A stretch of DNA of 22,802 nt, taken from Armatimonadota bacterium. Lineage in GTDB: Bacteria; Armatimonadota; Armatimonadia; Armatimonadales; Armatimonadaceae. Every line of letters starts with the position of its first letter. Position 1 is the first letter of the stretch. The DNA is taken from positions 1 through 22,802 of the forward strand of contig JACMMA010000672.1 of assembly GCA_014379275.1 (NCBI GenBank), read 5' to 3'. Below are positions 1 to 7,796 of the stretch, piece by piece. The notes below the pieces were generated by a model, which did no database searches, was not told where the DNA came from, and saw only the letters and a list, made by a program, of their open reading frames with translations. A program made the translations under genes and the position numbers.

Positions 1-57
1 GCACCGCAGGTGAAACCGATCCAACAAAGTGTTGGCGCCGTCCGCGAAGGACAAAAC
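1..57 (-). repeat. degenerate copy of the dispersed two-hairpin (REP-like) repeat
   Basis: Read on the minus strand, this stretch keeps the architecture of the repeats near 12.6 kb and 18.8-19.0 kb. It has a GTCC-TTCGC-GGAC hairpin, a CCAAC-ACTTT-GTTGG hairpin, a short spacer, and the invariant tail ACCTGCGGTGC, which reads GCACCGCAGGT at bases 1-11 of the plus strand. Loops and spacer differ from the other copies while both stems are intact. The window edge cuts exactly at the tail, so a partner arm may lie to the left. Confidence 0.7.
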
Positions 58-112
58 GGGTATAACGATTCTAACGAAATGTGGATCGTAACACTTTACA
101 GCAAGTACCTTT

Positions 113-406
113 ATGGCAACAACTGGTAGTCATCTTCAAGGTGGTAAGTTTACTACCAGCCATACGACTGTGATTGACGCCGCACGGGCACCTGCCGTTG
201 CCGCCGAACGGCTTGACTGCGTTACTAAAGTCTCACTCGGGCTGATTAAAAAGCTACCGAACGGTGCCACTTCGATCAAGTTTGTAGACGAGGGGGAGAC
301 GTGTCTGCTGGCGAAGATACGGGGTACCGCCTACCTGCAAGAGGTACGCGTCTACACGACCGACAAGCAGCAAACCAAAGAGGCGATGTACCGCGCCATG
401 CGGTAA
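113..406 (+). CDS. small conserved hypothetical protein (possibly DUF2103-like)
   Basis: This encodes a 97-residue soluble protein with no signal peptide or membrane segment. Near the N-terminus it has a GGKFTTSHTTVIDAAR stretch, followed by a VSLGLIKKLPNG segment and a strand-rich C-terminal half ending in a basic helix. The layout (a His/Thr-containing start, then a short beta-rich region) reminds me of the small predicted metal-binding DUF2103 family, but this comes from memory of the pattern and is weak. The ATG at 113 has no convincing Shine-Dalgarno sequence. The next gene starts 27 nt after its stop on the same strand, so the two may be co-transcribed. Function is unknown. Confidence 0.6.
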   Translation: MATTGSHLQGGKFTTSHTTVIDAARAPAVAAERLDCVTKVSLGLIKKLPNGATSIKFVDEGETCLLAKIRGTAYLQEVRVYTTDKQQTKEAMYRAMR

Positions 407-433
407 TCGGCGGATCGGATATTCATTCCTATA

Positions 434-832
434 GTGCCACGAAACCGACCCGCCTACCTCGCTTTGATCATCCTCACGCTGGTAATCGGCTTGCTGGCGC
501 GACGATTCGGTGCGTCGTTGCCGCCTTTTGTCGCAACCTATGCCCCCGACGCACTGTGGGCGTTGATGGTTTTCTGGATGATCGGTTTTCTGTGGACACG
601 GACAACAACGGTACAGGTTGCCGTCGCCGCGCTTGCCTTCGCATGGGCGACCGAGGTCAGTCAACTGTTCCATCCGGCATGGCTGGATGCGATTCGCAAT
701 ACGCGGGTGGGGGGGCTGGTGCTCGGTTTCGGTTTTCTGTGGAGCGACATCGCCTGTTACACGGTCGGCGTCGCGGTTGGGGTTTTGAGTGAACATCTGA
801 TCCATCCAAGGACGCCGGGGAACCGGGGATAG
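434..832 (+). CDS. DUF2809 family integral membrane protein
   Basis: This 132-residue protein is almost entirely hydrophobic, with about four predicted transmembrane segments (residues about 7-24, 35-52, 57-75 and 92-120). Hallmarks of the DUF2809 family are visible: a GLLARRFGASLPPF segment after the first helix, ALWALMVFW in the second, and the EVSQLFHPAWLDAIRNT signature followed by VLGFGF. The family is a small inner-membrane protein of unknown function in many bacteria, and the length is normal for it. The start is GTG at 434. An upstream Shine-Dalgarno sequence is not evident. It lies 27 nt after the preceding small gene and before the dioxygenase, all on the plus strand. Confidence 0.85.
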   Translation: MPRNRPAYLALIILTLVIGLLARRFGASLPPFVATYAPDALWALMVFWMIGFLWTRTTTVQVAVAALAFAWATEVSQLFHPAWLDAIRNTRVGGLVLGFGFLWSDIACYTVGVAVGVLSEHLIHPRTPGNRG

Positions 833-922
833 TGGATTCGTGTAACGTAGAATGACGGTGGGCAAGGGGGATCACCCCGATTTCCCCGCAATAATATGAG
901 GAGAAACAACGAGGCAACGGAT

Positions 923-1900
923 ATGACGATTCCAGCAGCAGCGGAGACAACAAATGAGGCGGTACTCGGCTTACATCACGTGACCGCGATCAGCGGCGAC
1001 ATGGTGGCAAACCTTGCGTTTTACACCGGCACACTCGGTTTGCGGTTAGTCAAGAAAAGTATCAATCAGGACGATGTCCAGGCGTACCACCTGTTTTACG
1101 CCGACGCGGTCGGGTCGCCGGGTACGGATCTGACCTTTTTTGACTGGCCCCAAGCCGGACCGACGACTCCGGGACCGGGGACGATCACCCGCACCACGCT
1201 ACGCGTGTCGGGCGTGGACGCCGTCGATTGGTGGGAGCACCGACTACGCGACGCCGGGATCGGCACGCAACGAGACGCTACGTCGGGCAACATTTTATTC
1301 GCGGACCCCGAAGGGCAACCCCTCGCCCTCGCAGACGATAGCGGCTTGCCGGGGGCGTCGGTCGCCTGGGACGCGACGGTCCCCGCGAACTACGCGCTAC
1401 GCGGGATGCTGGGGGTAGACATCGAGTCGGCACGCCCGGACGCGACGGGTTTGGTGCTGGAACGTGTCCTCGGTTTCGAACGCACGGACACCCCGAGCGG
1501 GTACTACGAAGTCCGCTCGGAAGACGGCATCGCGCAAATCCGCGTTTCCGCGCCATCGAGCGGGCGGCTGGGCAGAGCGGGGATCGGCGGCGTGCACCAT
1601 GTCGCGTTCCGGGTCCGCGACGACGCGCACTTACTGGCGTTCAAGGAGCGCATCGAGGCGGCGGGCTTGCAAACGTCGGGATACGTGGACCGATACTACT
1701 TTCACAGCCTGTATTTCCGCGAACCGGGCGGCGTTCTGTTCGAGTTAGCGACGGACGGTCCCGGCATGGCGATTGACGAGGACGGCGCGGCACTCGGTAA
1801 CCGCGTGTCCATTCCGCCATTCTTAGAGGCACGCCGCGCGGAGATCGAAGCGGATTTACGCCCCCTGCCCGCCCCGGCATACGGCGACGGCGCGAGATAG
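923..1900 (+). CDS. ring-cleaving dioxygenase, MhqO/glyoxalase (VOC) family
   Basis: This is a vicinal-oxygen-chelate protein of about 325 residues with two paired beta-alpha-beta-beta-beta modules. The first opens with GLHHVTAISGD and continues with FYTGTLGLRLVKKSIN, typical of the MhqO/YkcA group of putative hydroquinone-type ring-cleaving dioxygenases. The second contains GGVHHVAFRV and then YYFHSLYFREPGGVLFELAT. The His of HHVAF, the His of YFHS and the Glu of LFELAT are the likely metal ligands. In Bacillus, relatives detoxify quinones and catechols in the cytoplasm. I prefer ATG 923 over ATG 896 because GAGG at 911-914 sits 8 nt before it; the upstream start would only add nine polar residues. 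The substrate is not determinable from sequence. Confidence 0.88.
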   Translation: MTIPAAAETTNEAVLGLHHVTAISGDMVANLAFYTGTLGLRLVKKSINQDDVQAYHLFYADAVGSPGTDLTFFDWPQAGPTTPGPGTITRTTLRVSGVDAVDWWEHRLRDAGIGTQRDATSGNILFADPEGQPLALADDSGLPGASVAWDATVPANYALRGMLGVDIESARPDATGLVLERVLGFERTDTPSGYYEVRSEDGIAQIRVSAPSSGRLGRAGIGGVHHVAFRVRDDAHLLAFKERIEAAGLQTSGYVDRYYFHSLYFREPGGVLFELATDGPGMAIDEDGAALGNRVSIPPFLEARRAEIEADLRPLPAPAYGDGAR

Positions 1901-1926
1901 TCGGCTCTTTTTTGTCGGAATAGTCC

Positions 1927-2700
1927 TTGGGTGGCGGACGGCGGCAATCAAGGTGCCCAAGAGGCTGCTTCGTGATCTCTAGCGAATCGCCCGCGTCACT
2001 CCCGTCAGTTTCAACTGGCAGGAGTGACGCGGGCGAGCAAGCGCAGGAAAACGGGGTAGCCCTGAGCCCTGCTGTAGAAAGAAGGCAGTCGAGGGTGCCC
2101 TCGAACGTGCCGGTATTGGTAGTACCTCCGGCAGTCGCACCGCCGCCCCGTGGCGACACGCCCCCGCAAACGTCGCCTTCCACTGCTGGCGATGCCTCTC
2201 CCGGCGGGACGCCTGTCTCCCCGCTCCCGCTCGTGCTGACGCGCTACTTCGGACGTGCCGAGGAGCAAAAACACCTGGTCGAGATGCTTTCCGGGGAAGA
2301 CACCCGATTGGTCACGCTGATTGGACCCGGCGGCGCGGGCAAGACGAGACTTTCTCTGGAAGTTGCGCGGCAGATTTCGCCCGTCTTTGCCGGGCGCGTC
2401 TGGTGGGTGTCGCTGGCGGACCTGCCGGATGCCCGACTGCTCTCGTCCGCCCTTACCCGCGCACTCAAGGTGTCGGAGACCGGTGCCACGGACCCGCTGG
2501 AAGCCGTACTCGCCCGGCTGAATGAGGCACCCTGCCTTCTCATTCTGGATAACATCGAAACACCTGCTCCGCGACGAACCGTCGGGGGGGCGAACGCTGA
2601 TCACAAACGTATCGCGTACCCTAGAGCAAAGGAACTGGCTGAATCGTCGCGCTACGGTGTGGCGGTGGTAATCGCTTTTAACCGCACGATAGCGCGGTGA
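1927..2700 (+). pseudogene. remnant of an AfsR/SARP-type STAND ATPase regulator
   Basis: An open frame of 257 codons contains only the front half of a signal-transduction ATPase. A Pro-rich linker (residues about 60-104) leads into LPLVLTRYFGRAEE, then Walker A GPGGAGKT (133-140), the VWWVSLADL strand and Walker B LLILDN (204-209). Such linkers normally follow an N-terminal DNA-binding/BTAD domain, but nothing like that precedes it here. After LLILDNIE homology leaves the frame: the expected HLLRDE appears in the +1 frame from 2561, and RTLITN appears only after another shift in the run of seven G at 2584-2590. The NB-ARC tail, WHL domain and TPRs are absent. The open frame even overlaps the convergent HD gene. 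I read it as a fragment left by rearrangement. Confidence 0.7.
1987..2036. repeat. perfect 16-bp inverted repeat, possible terminator or hairpin
   Basis: The arms 1987-2002 (TCGCCCGCGTCACTCC) and 2021-2036 are exact reverse complements around an 18-nt loop. The loop itself contains a small CAGT/ACTG palindrome. It lies 86 nt after the dioxygenase stop codon and could end that transcript. No T-tract follows on either strand, so it is not a canonical intrinsic terminator. Confidence 0.7.
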
Positions 2701-3098
2701 TACTTGGCGATGCGTTGCAGTTCCTTGTCGCCGAGTTCCGGCAGGCGTGTTGCGTCGATGTTGTCGTACAGGTCCAGCAACTTCACCGCCGTCGCGAGCG
2801 GGTTTTCCGCGATCCGCTCGATGAATTCTTCGTAGGTTTCCCCGTCCTTTCGGGTCAGCGCACCCACGGCGTTTCTGATCTCCTTCGGGAAGCCTTCCTC
2901 GCGTAGAATGTCCAGATTCAGATAGGTATCCTCGACCGTGTCGTGCAGGACCGCGACGATCTGCTCCGCGTAGCCGTTGGCGCGTGTCATCAGGCGGAGC
3001 GGATGCAGTATGTACGGCGTCCCGTCTTTGCCGATGGTCGCCCCGTGCGCCTCCACCGCGAGGTGAATGGCGATAGGAAGTAGGTCGCGGTATTCCAT
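2652..3098 (-). CDS. small HD-domain hydrolase, RelA/SpoT-like ((p)ppGpp hydrolase fold)
   Basis: This 148-residue protein is essentially a stand-alone HD domain. IAIHLAVEAH and YILHPLRLM supply the first histidines. The HD signature is VLHDTVEDT, and VKLLDLYDNID near residues 110-120 supplies the late Asp. The pattern (HxxxH, HD, LxDxxDN) is that of SpoT/Mesh1-type phosphohydrolases acting on ppGpp or related nucleotides, and there is no synthetase, TGS or ACT domain. The start at 3098 is chosen because AAGGAA lies about 9 nt upstream. A longer reading from 3152 would run back into the GC-rich hairpin. It is downstream of, and on the same strand as, the ABC exporter, with a strong hairpin between them. 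The exact nucleotide substrate is uncertain. Confidence 0.85.
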   Translation of the reverse strand: MEYRDLLPIAIHLAVEAHGATIGKDGTPYILHPLRLMTRANGYAEQIVAVLHDTVEDTYLNLDILREEGFPKEIRNAVGALTRKDGETYEEFIERIAENPLATAVKLLDLYDNIDATRLPELGDKELQRIAKYHRAIVRLKAITTATP

Positions 3099-3130
3099 GA
3101 TGGTTGTTCCTTCGAATTTGCGGTAAGTTT

Positions 3131-3187
3131 CGTTTTCGCCCCCCGCCCCCAATTCTGGGGGGGCCGGAGGGGCGGGGGGCGAAAGCG
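3131..3187. repeat. very GC-rich inverted repeat (terminator-like hairpin)
   Basis: The arms 3134-3149 and 3169-3184 pair perfectly over 16 bp, with runs of six and four to five consecutive C/G. The stem extends to about 20 bp (3131/3187) with one G-T wobble. It begins 3 nt beyond the exporter stop codon and ends before the HD gene's ribosome-binding site, so transcripts leaving the exporter must pass it. The T-rich side precedes the stem and the A-rich side follows it on both strands, the opposite of an intrinsic terminator. Confidence 0.75.
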
Positions 3188-3189
3188 AG

Positions 3190-4917
3190 TCAGTTCCCGG
3201 AAACGGCGGCGTACTGCGCGTCGTGCAACCGCTGGTAGACGCCGCCGCGCCGTACTAACTCCTGGTGCCGTCCCTGTTCGGCGACTCCCGTTTCGTCCAC
3301 GACCACGATCCGGTCGGCGTTCTGGATCGTCGCCAGACGGTGGGCGATAACCAGCGTCGTGCGCCCGACTGCGAGTTCGGCGAGCGAGGCCTGGATCGCA
3401 CGCTCGGTTTCGGTGTCGAGCGCGGACGTGGCTTCGTCGAGGATCAGGATCGGCGGATTTTTGAGGAACATCCGCGCGATGGCGAGTCGCTGCTTCTGCC
3501 CCCCGGACAGTTTGACCCCACGCTCCCCGATGATCGTGTCCAGTCCGGTCGGCAACTGCGCGATCATTTCGTCGAGGCGGGCGCGGCGTGCGGCTTCGAG
3601 GATTTCCGGCTCCGTCGCGTCCAGTTTGCCGTAGGCGATGTTCTCGCGGATCGTTCCGGCGAACAGGAAAACGTCTTGCTGGACGATGCCGATGTTGCGC
3701 CGGAGCGACGCCAGCGTCATCCCGCGGATATCGGTGCCGTCTATCGTGATACGCCCATCGCTGACTTCGTAGAAGCGCGGCACCAGGGAGCAGATCGTGG
3801 TCTTGCCCGCGCCGCTCGGACCGACAAACGCCACCGTCTCGCCCGGGCGAATCGCCAGTTCGATCCCGCTCAGGACTTGTTTATGTTCGTCATAGCCGAA
3901 ACTCACGTTCTCGAAGCGGATGGCACCGTTCAAATGCGCGATGGCGACGGCACCCGGAGCGTCGGCGATGTCGGGTTCGGTGTCGAGCAGTTCGGTGTAC
4001 CGCTTAAACCCGGCGATGCCTTTCGGGTAGGTTTCGAGGACCGCGTTTATCTTTTCGACCGGCCGGAAGAACACGTTGACCAGAAGTAAAAAGCCCATGA
4101 ATCCGCCGATACTCAGTTCGTTCCGCAGCACGTAGTACGCGCCGGCGATCATCACGAACAGTTGCACGATCCGCATCGTCATGTAGGAGAGCGACATGCT
4201 TTTCGACATCAGCCGGTACGCGTCCAGCTTCGTTTCGCGATATCGGTCGTTGTCGAGCGCGAACAAGGAACGTTCATGCTCCTCGTTGGCGAACGCCTGC
4301 ACGACGCGGATGCCGCCCACGTTCTCCTCGATCCGCGCGTTGAAATCCCCCACGCGGCCGAAGAGAGTGCGCATGGTTTGCGTCATCGCGCTACCGTAAC
4401 GGGTGGAAATCCAGGTCATCGGCGGGACGACCAGCCCGGTAATGATCGCCAGAACGGGGTGGATCGTGTACATCAAAACGAACGAGCCGATAAAGGTCAT
4501 CACGGCAATAAACGCGTCCTCGGGTCCGTGGTGGGCGACCTCGCCGACATCTTCCAGGTCTTTCGTCACGCGACCGACGAGATGCCCGGTTTTCTGGTTG
4601 TCGTAAAATCGGAACGGCAATTTTTGTAGATGGTCGAAGATCCGACGACGCATCTCGGTCTCGATGGAGATTCCGAGCACATGCCCCCAGTAATTGACGA
4701 CAAATTGTAGTCCGGTGTTAAGCAAATAGATGGCAAGCAGACCCGCCGACGCACTCAGGATCAGCGTCCAGTTCTGACTCGGGAGGAGTCTGTCGACGAA
4801 AGTTCGGATCGCGAGCGGGAACGCCAGTTCCAGCAAGCCGGAAAGCACGGCGCAGGAAAAGTCGATCAGAAACAGGTTGCGATGCGGTTTGTAGTAAGAA
4901 AAGAATCGGCGGAGCAT
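3190..4917 (-). CDS. ABC exporter, fused permease and ATPase (MsbA/BmrA-like)
   Basis: This 575-residue half-transporter probably works as a homodimer in the inner membrane, exporting lipid or drug-like substrates. The N-terminal 300 residues hold six transmembrane helices. The nucleotide-binding domain carries Walker A GPSGAGKTT (about 366-374), the Q-loop VQQDVFLF, the signature LSGGQKQRLAIAR (about 470), Walker B ILILDEATSALD and the H-loop VIAHRLAT. All catalytic residues are intact. I start it at ATG 4917 (MLRRFFSYYKPHR), the usual N-terminus for the family. The frame is open to 5034, but those 39 extra residues are polar and unlike relatives. No strong Shine-Dalgarno sequence is visible. 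The substrate cannot be read from sequence. Confidence 0.92.
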   Translation of the reverse strand: MLRRFFSYYKPHRNLFLIDFSCAVLSGLLELAFPLAIRTFVDRLLPSQNWTLILSASAGLLAIYLLNTGLQFVVNYWGHVLGISIETEMRRRIFDHLQKLPFRFYDNQKTGHLVGRVTKDLEDVGEVAHHGPEDAFIAVMTFIGSFVLMYTIHPVLAIITGLVVPPMTWISTRYGSAMTQTMRTLFGRVGDFNARIEENVGGIRVVQAFANEEHERSLFALDNDRYRETKLDAYRLMSKSMSLSYMTMRIVQLFVMIAGAYYVLRNELSIGGFMGFLLLVNVFFRPVEKINAVLETYPKGIAGFKRYTELLDTEPDIADAPGAVAIAHLNGAIRFENVSFGYDEHKQVLSGIELAIRPGETVAFVGPSGAGKTTICSLVPRFYEVSDGRITIDGTDIRGMTLASLRRNIGIVQQDVFLFAGTIRENIAYGKLDATEPEILEAARRARLDEMIAQLPTGLDTIIGERGVKLSGGQKQRLAIARMFLKNPPILILDEATSALDTETERAIQASLAELAVGRTTLVIAHRLATIQNADRIVVVDETGVAEQGRHQELVRRGGVYQRLHDAQYAAVSGN

Positions 4918-5129
4918 AGGCAGGTCAGGGAGATCCGTTCTAATACACGGGTGACGCGAGACTATCTCGCCGTTTCGTGTAACGCTACAATTGTATCGCG
5001 CCAGCCGGTTGAATTGGATAAGACCTTCCCGCAAACCGTTTTACAGAACGTTCCGGTGAGAGCGTTTCAACGCCCGACAGTAGCCGACGATTCGCGCTTT
5101 CCCAGCGCCGCCGCGACTACGGATCTCCT

Positions 5130-5621
5130 TTAATCCGACGGTAGCGGCTCGTAGTCGGTCACCGTGAACCCATACTCCTCGTCCGCAAGGCGAACATCGT
5201 AATCGATGAACGCCGATACCGGATAGCCGCCGACCGGGTCGAACTGGTGATCCTGTCTGTCGGCGCCGGAGTCCGCCGCCGATTCGAGCCGGTCGAACAA
5301 TTTATCTATGGTGTTACTGTTGGCGAACTGTTCCGGCGAGATCGGCACGTCGTCGGAAAGAGGCCGCACGGCAACCGTCACCCCGTCGCGCACTTCGATA
5401 GAGACCGGTCCGCGCGCCTCGGTCGGCAGGAACGCGTTGACCAGGAGCGTATAGCGATACGACCCCGTGTTGCGCGATTCCCATAGCTCCCGGTTGCGAC
5501 TCACGACGCCGCGCGTCCCGGAGTCCGACGAATCATCGCCGCCGCCACACCCGGCAACGAACAAGCCCAGCGAAATAACCGCTAGTCGCGCGGCGGTTCC
5601 CATCGATGTATATGTACGCAT
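5130..5621 (-). CDS. DUF6174 family lipoprotein
   Basis: This is a 163-residue secreted protein. A short basic N-terminus and hydrophobic stretch end in the lipobox FVAGC, which would make Cys25 the lipidated residue, followed by a Gly/Asp/Ser linker. The mature part has SRNRELWESRNTGSYRYTL near its start, then a beta-rich body and a YDVRLADEEYGFTVTDYEPL C-terminus. This is the pattern of the DUF6174 family of short lipoproteins with unknown role. The start at 5621 is supported by GGGAG about 7 nt upstream. It is transcribed divergently from the TlpA-like gene, and 86 nt separate the two starts. The lipobox is clear; any function would be guesswork. Confidence 0.82.
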   Translation of the reverse strand: MRTYTSMGTAARLAVISLGLFVAGCGGGDDSSDSGTRGVVSRNRELWESRNTGSYRYTLLVNAFLPTEARGPVSIEVRDGVTVAVRPLSDDVPISPEQFANSNTIDKLFDRLESAADSGADRQDHQFDPVGGYPVSAFIDYDVRLADEEYGFTVTDYEPLPSD

Positions 5622-5670
5622 TCACATCTCCCATGTCTTCAATTGATTTTCCGCGAGTTTCTATGTCCCC

Positions 5671-5699
5671 TTGACTCTGACATCATGTGAGACTGTAAA
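5671..5699 (+). promoter_or_regulatory. sigma70-type promoter of the TlpA-like gene
   Basis: TTGACT (5671-5676) and TGTAAA (5694-5699) are separated by 17 nt. The -10 box ends 8 nt before the ATG at 5708, so transcription would begin at or next to the start codon. This fits the lack of a Shine-Dalgarno sequence. Confidence 0.55.
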
Positions 5700-5707
5700 C
5701 TGCAACC

Positions 5708-6850
5708 ATGAAGACCCCGAAAAAGACTGTCTCCTTCAAGACACTGATTCTGTTGCTCCTTCTTTCCGGTCCTTTCGCCGAATGTTCGGCGGCAGCCCCG
5801 CCCGCACAGCCCCCGCTCGTCGGGCAAGTGGTGGACGAAGCCGGCACGCCGGTGCCCGAGATCACCGTCGCCCGTGGCTGGACATGGGACATCGAAAAGA
5901 AGGCGGCGTTTAGTCCGTATGGTTCGTGGCGCGCTGACACGAAAGGCGGTTTCCGCGTGCCGGCCGAAGGCGTTGATAACTGGCCTTTGTTCTACCCACT
6001 CTCACTATTCGCGACCGACGCCGAAGGGAGACGCGGCGCAGTATCGGTGGTCCGCAAGGCGGGAGACCCGGTGACTTTGACTCTTCGCCCGATGGTGCCG
6101 GTGCGGTTCGGGTTGCGCATCAATGGTTGGGAAGGCGACGCCCCTTTTCTGAACATCACCGTCGCACCGAAAGGTGGGACACACGCGGTCACCGTTCCGA
6201 GCCGCTTATCCGGGAGAGTGCCGCTTCCGCCGGGCGACTACGTGTTGGAAGTGTCGTCTCTGGACACGGTCAGCCGCGAAGTCCCGTTCGCCGTCAAAGG
6301 TGGGAAAAACGCCCTCGACCTGGGCGTGATCGTGCTGGAGCGCGGACCGCTGGCGAAGCGCTACGGCAAACCCGCCCCCCCGCTCACGGTCACGGAAGCG
6401 GTGGGTGTTTCGTCCAAAGTGACGCTCGCCGATTATAGGGGCAAGTGGGTGCTGATCGACTTCTGGGGGTGGTGGTGTCCGCCGTGCGTGCAAAAATCGC
6501 TCCCGGAGGCGGTCGCCTTTTACGATCAGCACCCGGAGTGGCGCGACCGGTACGAAATCCTGGCGTTCCACTGCCTCAACGCCGCGACGGTCGCCGAACT
6601 TGATCCCCATCTGCGCTCGCTGGAAAAGAACATCTGGAAGGGGCGCACCCTGCCGTTCCCGATCCTGCTCGACGCCACCGAGAAGACACTCAAAGAGTGG
6701 GGCGTGACGATCTACCCGACCGCCGTTCTGATCGACCCGGAGGGGAACGTCGTGCGTGGGGGGAGCCTCGAACTGCTCGGCGAGAAGTTGAAGGGCGGGC
6801 GACCACCGGCGAAACAGGGGACCGAGACGACTGCGAAGAAAACACCGTAA
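5708..6850 (+). CDS. TlpA-family thiol-disulfide oxidoreductase with N-terminal beta-sandwich domain
   Basis: This 380-residue exported protein has a hydrophobic signal sequence (about 10-30, ending CSAAA), a carboxypeptidase-regulatory-like/CnaB-type domain (PPLVGQVVDEAGTPVPEITV, about 36-125), a second beta domain to about 210, and a C-terminal thioredoxin fold. The redox site is WCPPC at 256-260, and the cis-proline lies in IYPTAVLID (Pro337), so it should be active extracytoplasmically. The last 20 residues are a Lys/Thr-rich tail. Relatives reduce or oxidise periplasmic cysteines or attach to TonB-linked stress systems. It has no Shine-Dalgarno sequence and is probably leaderless. The MerR gene starts 23 nt after its stop, suggesting co-transcription. 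Confidence 0.88.
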   Translation: MKTPKKTVSFKTLILLLLLSGPFAECSAAAPPAQPPLVGQVVDEAGTPVPEITVARGWTWDIEKKAAFSPYGSWRADTKGGFRVPAEGVDNWPLFYPLSLFATDAEGRRGAVSVVRKAGDPVTLTLRPMVPVRFGLRINGWEGDAPFLNITVAPKGGTHAVTVPSRLSGRVPLPPGDYVLEVSSLDTVSREVPFAVKGGKNALDLGVIVLERGPLAKRYGKPAPPLTVTEAVGVSSKVTLADYRGKWVLIDFWGWWCPPCVQKSLPEAVAFYDQHPEWRDRYEILAFHCLNAATVAELDPHLRSLEKNIWKGRTLPFPILLDATEKTLKEWGVTIYPTAVLIDPEGNVVRGGSLELLGEKLKGGRPPAKQGTETTAKKTP

Positions 6851-6873
6851 GAGAGGGTGTGCAGACGCCGTCT

Positions 6874-7710
6874 ATGCTCAAAATCGGGGAGTTCTCGCGG
6901 CTCTCGCGGGTGTCGGTCCGCATGCTCCGCCACTACGATAAGTTGCGCCTGATCCGCCCCGCCCACGTCGACGACGATTCCGGCTACCGCTACTACGCCC
7001 CCGAACAACTCGCCGAACTGAACCGCCTTCTCGCCCTGAAAGACCTGGGGTTTTCACTGGAAGAGATCGGGCGTCTGATGCGGGGCGGGTTGTCGCCGGA
7101 ACAGGTCGTCGGGATGCTGAAGTTGCGCCATGCCGAACTGCGCCGGGAGTTGGACGAGGGGCAAGCCCGTCTGCGGCGCGTGGAAACCCGGCTGAATGAA
7201 ATGGACCGGCAGGGTGAAATCGCCTCGCCGTATGCGGTCGTCCTCAAGCGTGTCGAACCGGTCCCTGTCGCTTCGGTACGCGCCACCATGCCGAACTATG
7301 TGGATATGACCGTCCTCTGGGAATATATGACACCGTTCCTGCGCGGACACGGACTTTCGGTGGACGCGGGACACGTTTACGTCTACCACGATCCCGAGTA
7401 CCGGGACGCGGAAATAGACACCGAACTGGCGGTCCCGGTCCCGGAGGGCATCCCGTCCGCCGGGCGCGTGACCGTGACGGTCTTGCCGGGTCTGGAGTGC
7501 GCCGCCGCGACCGTGCATCGCGGCGCAGTCGCCGAAGTGTACGGCGCGTACGCCGCGCTTGGCAACTGGATGGGCGCGAACGGCTACCGGATCTGTGGGC
7601 CGAACCGATTGGTCGTCCTTCACCGCGCCGGTCCGCCGCGCGATCACGTCACCGAAGTGCTCTGGCCCGTGCGCCCCGAGTCTGTCGCGGCGGGTGGCTC
7701 AAAGGAGTGA
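6874..7710 (+). CDS. MerR-family regulator with GyrI-like effector-binding domain (BmrR type)
   Basis: This 278-residue regulator has an N-terminal winged helix MerR domain: MLKIGEFSRLSRVSVRMLRHYD, then DSGYRYY and the DLGFSLEEIGRLM helix. A coiled-coil dimerisation helix follows (about 80-115, with a Leu/Arg-rich RRELDEGQARLRRVETRLNE stretch). A C-terminal GyrI/BmrR-like ligand-binding domain covers about 120-275 (VASVRATMPNY, ELAVPVPEGIP, VLWPVRPE). It probably senses a small lipophilic compound and distorts promoter DNA to activate transcription. ATG 6874 is chosen because the MerR fold begins exactly there; GAGAGG lies rather far upstream. It directly follows the TlpA-like gene. Its target promoter is not apparent in the window. 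Confidence 0.9.
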   Translation: MLKIGEFSRLSRVSVRMLRHYDKLRLIRPAHVDDDSGYRYYAPEQLAELNRLLALKDLGFSLEEIGRLMRGGLSPEQVVGMLKLRHAELRRELDEGQARLRRVETRLNEMDRQGEIASPYAVVLKRVEPVPVASVRATMPNYVDMTVLWEYMTPFLRGHGLSVDAGHVYVYHDPEYRDAEIDTELAVPVPEGIPSAGRVTVTVLPGLECAAATVHRGAVAEVYGAYAALGNWMGANGYRICGPNRLVVLHRAGPPRDHVTEVLWPVRPESVAAGGSKE

Positions 7711-7767
7711 CAGTCTGTCTCTTTCCCCTATCCGCCCCCTGGTCGGAAAGTTAAAATCGTCCACCCC

Positions 7768-7796
7768 TTGACAGTTCGCAAGCTAACAGTTAGAAT
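7768..7796 (+). promoter_or_regulatory. near-consensus sigma70 promoter of the MarR gene
   Basis: An exact TTGACA (7768-7773) and TAGAAT (7791-7796) lie 17 nt apart, the best promoter in the window. Predicted initiation near 7803 leaves only a few nucleotides before ATG 7807, and there is no Shine-Dalgarno sequence. The mRNA is therefore probably leaderless. Confidence 0.75.

Noticed and set aside
254..865. A 203-codon minus-strand frame over the first two genes
   Set aside because: It opposes the DUF2809 gene, which has family motifs, and has an Arg/Gln/Pro-rich product typical of shadow frames.
3265..4089. A 274-codon plus-strand frame opposite the ABC ATPase domain
   Set aside because: It is a shadow of the highly conserved nucleotide-binding domain on the minus strand.
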